From an uncultured Clostridia bacterium (lineage in GTDB: Bacteria > Bacillota > Clostridia > Christensenellales > Aristaeellaceae): a stretch of DNA of 5,307 nt. The translations under genes were made by a program, and so were the position numbers. The notes under the pieces were generated by a model. The model did no database searches and was not told where the DNA came from. It saw nothing but the letters and a program-made list of their open reading frames with translations. Location: contig CAMDVP010000208.1 of the NCBI GenBank assembly GCA_945877525.1, forward strand, positions 1 to 5,307, in the 5' to 3' direction. Below are positions 1 to 5,307 of this stretch, piece by piece (position 1 is the stretch's first letter; every line of letters starts with the position of its first letter).

Positions 1-1226
1 GGGGCTATGACTTCATGACGGAAAATTACGGGAACCGCTGCGGTTCGGTGACGCTGCGCCCGGGCAGGGAGGAAATCGCCTTCTGGGGGCACCTGGACGT
101 GGTGCCGCCGGGAGACGGCTGGCTACTGACAAAGCCCTATCACCCGGTGATACGGGATGGGTATCTGATTGGGCGGGGCGCGGATGACAACAAGGGCCCC
201 GCCATGGGCGTGATGTATGTGCTGCGGGCGCTGGAAGAACTGCACATTCCCACCCGGCACGGGCTGCGGCTGTTCCTGGGGTGCGACGAGGAAAACGGCA
301 TGAAGGATGTGTCTTGGTACGCCGCGCACTATCCTGCTTCCCGGCTGGTGATGATCCCGGACTGCGGCTTTCCTGTATGCTATGGCGAAAAGGGCATTAT
401 CACCGCCAACCTGGTGACCCGGGACAGGGTGGACGCCATCCTTGCGGCGAAGGCAGGCATGGCAAGCAACATTGTGCCCGCGGAGGCCGTTATGACATTG
501 CGGGGGGAAGCGGCGGGCGAATACGGCGAATGGGTCGCGGCGGAGACGGCGGAGGGTCGAACGGTGCTGCATGCCGCGGGACTGTCGCGGCACAGCGCCT
601 TCCCGGAGGGCGGCGTGAACGCCATCCACGAGGCCATGCGGGCTGCCCTGGCCAGCGGCCTGCTCGGGGGGGACGACCGGCAGGCGGTGGCGTTCTTCAC
701 ACATGTCAACGACGACTGCTACGGCACGGCCCTGGGCATTGCCGGGGAGGACGATATCAGCGGCCGCACCACCTGCGTGGGCACCATGACTTCTCTCAGG
801 GAGGACGGCCGCCTGGCGCTGCATGTGAATATTCGCTATCACATCCGGGCGGATGAGAACGCACTGCTGGAGAGCATGCGGACGGCCTGCGAGCAAAACG
901 GCTGTGTGCTGGAGGATGTTCAGGCAAGCCGCGGGAACTACTTTCCCCGGGAAAATCCCGTGGTGGATGCGCTGACGGGGGTGTTCCGCGAGATGACTGG
1001 CAGTGGGGCTGAACCCTATGTCATGGGCGGAGGCACCTACGCCAGAAAGCTGCCAAACGCCCTGGGCTTCGGCCTGGGCGGGCTTCCGCGGGAGGAAACG
1101 GCACTGTTTGCGCCGGGCCACGGCGGCGCGCACCAGCCGGACGAGGGGCTGCATCTGGCCAATTTCAAGCGGGCGCTGCTGATTTTCGCCATGGGCATAC
1201 TGGAAGCCGACAGGGTGCTTCCGTAA
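1..1226 (+). CDS. pepV: M20-family dipeptidase, PepV/Sapep type (5' end missing)
   Basis: Likely a cytoplasmic metal-dependent dipeptidase that cleaves dipeptides to free amino acids at the end of peptide breakdown. The frame is already open at the window edge (codons for G-Y-D-F precede the Met at position 15), so that Met is not the true start and roughly 60 N-terminal residues are probably missing compared with the usual ~470. Numbering from that Met, the M20 metal-site motifs appear in order: GHLDVVP (H26, D28), GRGADDNKG (bridging D58), DEENG (general base E92, metal ligand E93), IPDCGFP (D116) and GGAHQPDE (H373). The GEKGI stretch after D116 and the GGGTYAR stretch before the last His are typical of the PepV branch. 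The lid domain between the two catalytic halves carries HSAFPEGGVNAI, with H193 matching the conserved lid histidine. All catalytic residues are present, so the enzyme should be active. The family call is firm; substrate preference is inferred. It stops 28 bases before the reductase start, suggesting cotranscription. Confidence 0.93.
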   Translation, partial: GYDFMTENYGNRCGSVTLRPGREEIAFWGHLDVVPPGDGWLLTKPYHPVIRDGYLIGRGADDNKGPAMGVMYVLRALEELHIPTRHGLRLFLGCDEENGMKDVSWYAAHYPASRLVMIPDCGFPVCYGEKGIITANLVTRDRVDAILAAKAGMASNIVPAEAVMTLRGEAAGEYGEWVAAETAEGRTVLHAAGLSRHSAFPEGGVNAIHEAMRAALASGLLGGDDRQAVAFFTHVNDDCYGTALGIAGEDDISGRTTCVGTMTSLREDGRLALHVNIRYHIRADENALLESMRTACEQNGCVLEDVQASRGNYFPRENPVVDALTGVFREMTGSGAEPYVMGGGTYARKLPNALGFGLGGLPREETALFAPGHGGAHQPDEGLHLANFKRALLIFAMGILEADRVLP

Positions 1227-1240
1227 TCAACGAGTAATGC

Positions 1241-1247
1241 AGGAGGG
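1241..1247 (+). promoter_or_regulatory. Ribosome binding site of the aldo/keto reductase
   Basis: AGGAGGG lies 7 bases before the ATG at 1255, ideal Shine-Dalgarno spacing. It decides the start: the in-frame ATG at 1237 lies upstream of this site and has no comparable site of its own. Confidence 0.85.
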
Positions 1248-1254
1248 ATCGACC

Positions 1255-2265
1255 ATGACCTATCTTCCCAAGGCTGACCGCTATCAATCCATGACCTACC
1301 GCCGCTGCGGGAAAAGCGGACTGAAGCTGCCGGTGATTTCTCTGGGACTGTGGCATAATTTCGGCAACATCACCCCCTTTGGCGTGCAGCAGGAGCTGCT
1401 GCGCACCGCCTTTGACTGCGGCATTACCCATTTTGACCTGGCCAACAACTATGGCCCGCCCTACGGCGAGGCCGAGCGGAACTTCGGCGTGCATATGCAG
1501 CGGGACTGGCGGCCCCACCGGGACGAGCTGGTGCTGTCCACCAAGGCGGGCTATGATATGTGGGAGGGCCCCTATGGCGACTGGGGCAGCAGGAAATACC
1601 TGATTGCCAGCCTGGACCAGAGCCTGAAGCGTATGAATGTGGACTATGTGGATATTTTTTATCATCATCGTCCCGATCCGGAAACCCCCATTGAGGAAAC
1701 TGCCGGGGCCCTGGAGCAGATCCTGCGCAGCGGAAAGGCGCTGTATGTGGGCATTTCCAACTACAACGCCGAGCAGACCGAAGGGATGATCCGCGCCCTG
1801 GGGTCGCTGAGCGTGCGACTGCTGATCCACCAGCCCAGCTATTCCATGATGAACCGCTGGATTGAGCAGCCCATGGGGGATACGGGCAGTCTACAGGATG
1901 TGCTGCGCAGGGAAGGCGTGGGGTGCATCTGCTTTGCGCCCCTTCAAAACGGCCTGCTGACCAGCCGCTACCTGAACGGCATTCCCGCCGATTCCCGGGC
2001 GGCCCATGATCCCCGCTACCTCAAGCCCGACGCCATTACCGAGGACAGGCTGGTGAAAATCCGCGCGCTGAACGACATGGCGCAGCGGAGGGGGCAGGCG
2101 CTGTCCCAGATGGCGCTGGCCTGGGTGCTGCGGGATGAGGTGGTAACCTCCGCGCTCATCGGGGCCAGCCGGCCGTCACAGATTATTGAGAACGTCCATG
2201 CGCTGGACGCTGCGCCCTTCACCCGGGAGGAACTGGAGGAAATTGACCGGATTCTGGCGGAATGA
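1255..2265 (+). CDS. yghZ: Aldo/keto reductase, YghZ/GpR type (L-glyceraldehyde 3-phosphate reductase family)
   Basis: A soluble NADPH-dependent aldehyde reductase of 336 residues with a TIM-barrel fold, close in length and sequence to E. coli YghZ (GpR, AKR14), which reduces L-glyceraldehyde 3-phosphate and methylglyoxal. Family hallmarks are visible: YRRCGKSGLKLP near the N-terminus, GLWHNFG (31-37), HFDLANNYGPP (59-69), STKAGYDMW (95-103), DIFYHHRPDP (133-142), YVGISNYNAEQT (164-175) and LIGASRPSQIIENV (301-314). The AKR catalytic tetrad is complete: D61, Y66, K97 and H138. The GASRPSQ segment is where this superfamily binds the NADP 2'-phosphate, with R306 the likely contact. The start at 1255 is chosen for its Shine-Dalgarno site; starting at 1237 would add six residues (M-Q-E-G-S-T) that the family lacks. 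The stop overlaps an ATG of the next reading frame (ATGA at 2262-2265). Physiological substrate is inferred; aldehyde detoxification is the most likely role. The symbol reflects family resemblance, not proven orthology. Confidence 0.94.
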   Translation: MTYLPKADRYQSMTYRRCGKSGLKLPVISLGLWHNFGNITPFGVQQELLRTAFDCGITHFDLANNYGPPYGEAERNFGVHMQRDWRPHRDELVLSTKAGYDMWEGPYGDWGSRKYLIASLDQSLKRMNVDYVDIFYHHRPDPETPIEETAGALEQILRSGKALYVGISNYNAEQTEGMIRALGSLSVRLLIHQPSYSMMNRWIEQPMGDTGSLQDVLRREGVGCICFAPLQNGLLTSRYLNGIPADSRAAHDPRYLKPDAITEDRLVKIRALNDMAQRRGQALSQMALAWVLRDEVVTSALIGASRPSQIIENVHALDAAPFTREELEEIDRILAE

Positions 2266-2293
2266 GCCAGACCATGCGGTTCATACCGGGAAC

Positions 2294-2301
2294 GGGAGGG
2301 G
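2294..2301 (+). promoter_or_regulatory. Ribosome binding site of the small exported protein
   Basis: GGGAGGGG, with the GGAGG core at 2295-2299, ends 7 bases before the ATG at 2307. It favours 2307 over the overlapping ATG at 2262, and the protein from 2307 begins with a clean signal peptide. Confidence 0.75.
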
Positions 2302-2306
2302 ACAGG

Positions 2307-2990
2307 ATGAAGGCGTGGGTTTTGCTGCTGATGGTGCTGGCGGTATACTTGCTGCCTTGCGCGGCGCTGGGCGAGGACGAGGCCATGGCTCAGGCCAGGC
2401 TGCGGCTGCAGGCCCTGGACATTGCGGTTTCGGATGCGCTTGCGGGCGAGGTGGAGCAAGCCCAGGCCGTGATGGCGCAGCATATGGCAAAGGCGGGGAT
2501 GCGCGCTGAAGAGACCACCCCGGGCAGCACCGTCTACGATCTGCTGATTTTCATGGGCTGCGGGGATTACAGCCAGGATACGGGCGAATGGATGCCGACG
2601 AGCGACAGGGTATATGCCTTCGATGCGGAGGTGTACGATATTGAGCATATGTATGCCCGGTTTCTCCGGGGCATGCAGGCGATCATTCCGGGCATAGCCA
2701 TCACTGATGTGCGGGAGGATCTGTCCGGCATGGCGGAGGACATGAACTTCAGCGGCGTAGACGGTATGCGCAGCGTCGATTTCTGCGTGAATGAGCATCC
2801 TTACAGCGTGACGCTTGAAAGCCGGGGCGACTGGTTCAACGAGGATATGATTGCGTTTTTCATGGATGTGCTGGAAAGGGAGCAGTACCCCGGTAAGCTC
2901 CATCAGATCACAGACAACATGGATCAGATGGTCATTCTGTTCTACGGCTCTGATGCCGATGCGCTCAGACTGCGTCTGGCGCTGCAGTGA
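2307..2990 (+). CDS. Exported protein of unknown function with N-terminal signal peptide
   Basis: I do not recognise a named family. The 227-residue product starts MKAWVLLLMV, a lysine followed by a hydrophobic core to about residue 19, then CAALG followed by EDE. This is a classical Sec signal peptide with likely signal peptidase I cleavage after G22 (A20-x-G22). C18 is preceded by proline, which does not fit a lipobox, so a lipoprotein is unlikely. The mature part starts with a charged, Ala-rich helical stretch (about 23-65) and continues as a mixed alpha/beta acidic domain with YDLLIFMGCGDYSQD (77-91), a YAFDAEVYDIEHMYARFL segment (103-120) and DWFNEDMIAFFMDVL (175-189). The mature protein has only two cysteines, C85 and C160, which could form a disulfide outside the cell. 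No transmembrane helix follows the signal and no catalytic motif is evident. A start at 2262, overlapping the reductase stop, would add 15 residues before the signal and is less likely. It is probably cotranscribed with the reductase and is the last gene before the terminator. Confidence 0.85.
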   Translation: MKAWVLLLMVLAVYLLPCAALGEDEAMAQARLRLQALDIAVSDALAGEVEQAQAVMAQHMAKAGMRAEETTPGSTVYDLLIFMGCGDYSQDTGEWMPTSDRVYAFDAEVYDIEHMYARFLRGMQAIIPGIAITDVREDLSGMAEDMNFSGVDGMRSVDFCVNEHPYSVTLESRGDWFNEDMIAFFMDVLEREQYPGKLHQITDNMDQMVILFYGSDADALRLRLALQ

Positions 2991-3003
2991 CCACACCGAA
3001 ATA

Positions 3004-3063
3004 ATACTATTCTCAAATTCAACTGGCACATCTACTCGCGCCATTTTCATTTGAGAATAGTAT
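3004..3063. repeat. 60-base interrupted palindrome with 15-bp perfect arms
   Basis: ATACTATTCTCAAAT at 3004-3018 is the exact reverse complement of ATTTGAGAATAGTAT at 3049-3063. The 30 bases between continue the symmetry without gaps: A3021-A3022 face T3045-T3046, TGGC at 3024-3027 faces GCCA at 3040-3043, and C3029 faces G3038. About 22 of 30 facing pairs match around the centre at 3033.5. It starts 13 bases after the exported protein's stop and abuts the terminator. Its AT-rich arms contrast with the GC-rich surroundings. Neither side has a T run directly after the stem, so it is not a standard intrinsic terminator. It could be a REP/MITE-like hairpin, an RNA 3'-end structure or a two-armed protein site; the function is unknown. 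Confidence 0.85.
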
Positions 3064-3106
3064 AAAACATCTCCGCAGAGCAGGAACGCTCTGCGGAGAT
3101 TGTTTT
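3064..3106. terminator. Bidirectional rho-independent terminator between convergent genes
   Basis: A GC-rich stem, CTCCGCAGAGC (3071-3081) with GCTCTGCGGAG (3088-3098), encloses a six-base AGGAAC loop. Two A/T pairs extend it to 13 bp (3069-3081 with 3088-3100). Beyond a single-base bulge at T3101, AAAAC (3064-3068) faces GTTTT (3102-3106). Each strand therefore has a stable stem followed by a short T tract, so it should stop transcription of the rightward genes and of copA arriving from the right. Confidence 0.92.
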
Positions 3107-3127
3107 GCCTGGGGTAATGAAAGACGG

Positions 3128-5307
3128 TCAGCGGATGTCCAGCACCTTGTAATCCTGTGCCTCCACGGCCTGCTTCAGCGCCGCGTCGTCTATGGGCGCG
3201 GAAAGGGTCACCACGGCGGTGCCCTGGGTGTGGCTTACCTCCGCCGAGGACACCTGGGGCAGCGCCTCCAGGGCCTTGCGCACACGGGCTTCGCAGTGGC
3301 CGCACATCATACCGTCGATTTTCATTGTTTTCGTCATGGTTCGAGACTTCCTTTCATGGATTTTTCTGTCGCGCCGGGCGCTGTACAGATCAAAGAAATT
3401 CAGCCGCAGGGCGTTGGTGACCACGCAGAAGCTGCTCAGACTCATGGCCGCCGCGGCAAACATGGGATTCAGCCGCCAGCCCAGCAGGGAAATGAACGCC
3501 CCCGCCGCCAGGGGAATGCCGACGGCGTTGTAGATGAAGGCCCAGAACAGGTTTTCGTGGATGTTGCGCAGGGTGGCGCGGCTCAGGCGGATGGCGGCGG
3601 GCACGTCGGTCAGGCGGCTGTTCATCAGCACCACGTCCGCCGCATCCACAGCTACGTCGGCTCCTGCGCCGATGGCAATGCCTACGTCCGCACGGGTGAG
3701 AGCAGGCGCGTCGTTGATGCCGTCACCCACCATGGCAACCCGTCCCTGGGCCTTCAGGCTGCGGATGGCCTGCTCCTTACCCTCGGGCAGCACCCCGGCA
3801 ATCACCTCGTCCACCCCGGCCTCACGGCCCACAGCCTCGGCGGTGCGGCGGTTGTCGCCGGTGAGCATCACCACACGAATGCCCATGCCCTGCAGCTGAC
3901 GCACAGCCTCGGGGCTGTCGGGCTTGATGGCGTCTGCCACGGCAATCATGCCCAGCAGCCGTCCCTCCCGGGCAAACAGCAGGGGCGTTTTGCCCTGCCC
4001 GGACAGCTCCCCGGCTTTGGCGGAGAGGCTTTCCTGCGCGGCAATCTGTCCGGCAACAAAGGTCTGGCTGCCGCCCAGCAGGGTTTCGCCGGAGAGGGTG
4101 GCGGTCAGGCCGTTACCCGGCAGGGCGCGGAAGCCCTCCACAGCCTCGGGCACGATACCGCGCTCTTCTGCCAGGGCCATAACGGCCCGGGCCAGGGGAT
4201 GCTCGCTGCGGCTTTCCAGGGCAGCGGCGGCGCGCAAAAGCGCATCCTCCGACACGCCCTCCGCGGGCACAACGTCCGTCGCCCGTGGATGGCCGGTGGT
4301 GATGGTGCCCGTTTTATCCAGGGCCACAATGCGTACCCGGCCTGTTTCCTCCAGAGAAGCGGCGGTTTTGAACAGAATGCCGTGCCGGGCACCCAGGCCG
4401 CTGCCGACCATGATGGCCACGGGGGTGGCCAACCCCAGAGCGCAGGGGCAGCTGATGACCAGCACCGAAATGCCCCGGGCCAGTGCGTTGCCGAAACTCT
4501 CGCCCGCCAGCAGCCATGCCGCGACGGTGACCAGTGCAATGCCGATGACCACCGGCACAAACACGCCGCTGACCCGATCAGCCGCCTTGGCGATGGGAGC
4601 CTTGGTGGCAGCCGCGTCGCTGACCATGCGGATGATCTGGCTGAGGGTGGTGTCCTGCCCCACCCGGGTGGCGCGGCAGCGCAGGAAACCGGAGAGATTA
4701 ACCGTGGCGGCGCTGACCGGATCGCCGGGAACCTTGTCGACAGGGATGCTCTCACCGGTGAGGGCGGATTCGTTTACGGCGCCGTCGCCCTCAAGGATCA
4801 CGCCGTCCACGGGAATGCTGTCCCCGGGGCGCACCACAAACTCGTCGCCAATGGTCACCTGCGCCACAGGCACCTGGGTTTCCTTTCCATCCACCACGAC
4901 CGTGGCGGTCTGCGGGGACAGGCGGAGGAGGCTTTTCAGCGCGTCGGTGGTTTTGCCCTTGGAGCGGGCTTCAAGGAGCTTGCCCACAGTAATCAGGGTC
5001 AGAATCATGGCGGCGGATTCAAAGTAGAATTCCATCATGTAATGCATCACGGCTGCCGAATCGCCCTGGGTTTGCGCCACCGTCATGGCAAACAGCGCAT
5101 AGGTGCTATACCCAAAGGCGGCGGCGGCGCCTAGAGCCACCAGGGTATCCATGTTGGGCGAACGCTTCCACAGGGCCCTGAATCCGCTGATGAAAAAGCG
5201 CTGGTTGATGACCATGATAATCGCCGTCAGCAGCAGCTGGCTAAGTCCCATGCCCACATGATTCTCTGCAAGGAAGCCGGGCAGCGGCCAGCCCCACATC
5301 ATGTGGC
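3128..5307 (-). CDS. copA: Cu(+)-exporting P1B-1-type ATPase CopA with C-terminal CopZ-like domain (N-terminus missing)
   Basis: A membrane pump that uses ATP to export cuprous ions. The frame is open at the right edge (a His codon precedes the Met at 5302), so the true start, any N-terminal metal-binding domain and the first helix lie outside. Numbering from that Met (724 residues), the visible order is: helices near 21-43, 51-73 and 92-112; actuator loop with TGES (182-185); helices 247-268 and 274-302, the latter carrying the copper-binding CPC (285-287); phosphorylation motif DKTGT (D329); nucleotide-domain SEHP (H368) and GNG (396-398); TGD (481-483); GDGIND (526-531); and two last helices. 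These end helices match the P1B-1 copper signatures: N584 with Y591-N592 and P597, then P613, M620 and S623-S624 followed by VxxNxxRL. A basic linker (about 635-655) leads to a heavy-metal domain (656-724) with GMMCGHC (C667, C670). It is convergent with the other genes and shares their terminator. No frameshift or missing catalytic residue was seen. No copper-regulator operator is visible, since the promoter lies outside. Confidence 0.96.
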   Translation of the reverse strand, partial: HMMWGWPLPGFLAENHVGMGLSQLLLTAIIMVINQRFFISGFRALWKRSPNMDTLVALGAAAAFGYSTYALFAMTVAQTQGDSAAVMHYMMEFYFESAAMILTLITVGKLLEARSKGKTTDALKSLLRLSPQTATVVVDGKETQVPVAQVTIGDEFVVRPGDSIPVDGVILEGDGAVNESALTGESIPVDKVPGDPVSAATVNLSGFLRCRATRVGQDTTLSQIIRMVSDAAATKAPIAKAADRVSGVFVPVVIGIALVTVAAWLLAGESFGNALARGISVLVISCPCALGLATPVAIMVGSGLGARHGILFKTAASLEETGRVRIVALDKTGTITTGHPRATDVVPAEGVSEDALLRAAAALESRSEHPLARAVMALAEERGIVPEAVEGFRALPGNGLTATLSGETLLGGSQTFVAGQIAAQESLSAKAGELSGQGKTPLLFAREGRLLGMIAVADAIKPDSPEAVRQLQGMGIRVVMLTGDNRRTAEAVGREAGVDEVIAGVLPEGKEQAIRSLKAQGRVAMVGDGINDAPALTRADVGIAIGAGADVAVDAADVVLMNSRLTDVPAAIRLSRATLRNIHENLFWAFIYNAVGIPLAAGAFISLLGWRLNPMFAAAAMSLSSFCVVTNALRLNFFDLYSARRDRKIHERKSRTMTKTMKIDGMMCGHCEARVRKALEALPQVSSAEVSHTQGTAVVTLSAPIDDAALKQAVEAQDYKVLDIR
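3347..3354 (-). promoter_or_regulatory. Possible internal ribosome binding site before the CopZ-like domain of copA
   Basis: Read on the minus strand, AAAGGAAG lies 9 bases before an in-frame ATG (3337-3335). That ATG opens exactly at the start of the metal-binding domain (MTKTMKIDGMMCGHC) and would give a free 69-residue CopZ-like protein ending at the same stop as copA. The site is a moderate, not perfect, Shine-Dalgarno match, and internal initiation is an inference. Confidence 0.35.

Noticed and set aside
666..672. Run of seven G in the dipeptidase gene as a possible phase-variation tract
   Set aside because: The reading frame is intact with family motifs on both sides, and a single 7-base run is ordinary in GC-rich coding DNA.
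123..1154. Minus-strand open frame opposite the dipeptidase
   Set aside because: The plus strand carries the complete set of M20 metal-ligand motifs; the antisense product is low-complexity and unlike any family I know.
1237..1254. Earlier in-frame ATG for the aldo/keto reductase
   Set aside because: It precedes the strong AGGAGGG site instead of following one, and the extra six residues are not typical of the family.
2346..2375. Lipoprotein signal at C18 of the exported protein
   Set aside because: The residue before the cysteine is proline, which lipoboxes do not tolerate; a signal peptidase I site after A-L-G fits better.
3004..3063. Invertible promoter or integron attC site
   Set aside because: The 30-base spacer is too short for a promoter switch and no recombinase gene is in view. 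An ATTCAAC at 3017-3023 fits the RYYYAAC core, but no matching GTTRRRY lies at the other end.
3051..3066. Promoter with a TATAAA-like -10 box at the right arm of the palindrome
   Set aside because: No -35 box lies at about 17 bases upstream, and the site would fire directly into the terminator and then antisense to copA.
2016..3305. Minus-strand open frame running across the reductase, the exported protein and the palindrome
   Set aside because: It is antisense to two well-supported genes, runs through the terminator hairpin into the end of copA, and shows no recognisable domain. A short stretch beginning MKMARVDVPVEFEN over the palindrome looked gene-like but is too short to call.
3230..5134. 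Very long open frame on the plus strand opposite copA (634 codons)
   Set aside because: It is antisense to an ATPase with every family motif intact. The predicted protein is rich in His, Gly and Gln with no domain, as expected for a mirror frame of GC-rich coding DNA.

Overview
The window looks like a piece of a GC-rich Firmicutes genome, most likely an anaerobic, gut-type clostridium (Oscillospirales- or Christensenellales-like). The reasons are the GC-rich protein-coding DNA, strong GGAGG-type ribosome binding sites, a PepV/Sapep-type dipeptidase, and a copper ATPase ending in a GMMCGHC heavy-metal domain, an arrangement common in Clostridia. This placement is inferred from protein style; there is no rRNA or marker gene to confirm it.

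Layout. Three genes run rightward and probably form one transcription unit. The first is the 3' part of an M20-family metal dipeptidase (1-1226), cut by the left edge. After 28 bases comes a complete YghZ/GpR-type aldo/keto reductase (1255-2265). A small exported protein of unknown function (2307-2990) follows closely. Facing them, on the minus strand, is a Cu(+)-exporting P1B-1 ATPase, CopA (3128 to beyond 5307). Its N-terminus is cut by the right edge, and a CopZ-like domain is fused at its C-terminus.

The only notable non-coding stretch is the 137-base gap between the convergent genes (2991-3127). It holds a GC-rich hairpin flanked by A and T tracts on both sides, a textbook bidirectional terminator (3064-3106). 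Directly beside it is an AT-rich 60-base interrupted palindrome with 15-bp perfect arms (3004-3063), which the terminator does not explain.

Functionally, the dipeptidase would finish intracellular peptide breakdown, the reductase would reduce small aldehydes with NADPH, and CopA would export cuprous ions. Nothing in sequence or layout ties the copper gene to the other three. No mobile element, CRISPR array, tRNA or rRNA was seen. The points most worth a second look are the 60-base palindrome, a possible internal translation start that would release a free CopZ-like chaperone from copA, and the unrecognised exported protein. I see no clear sign of a wholly new system.
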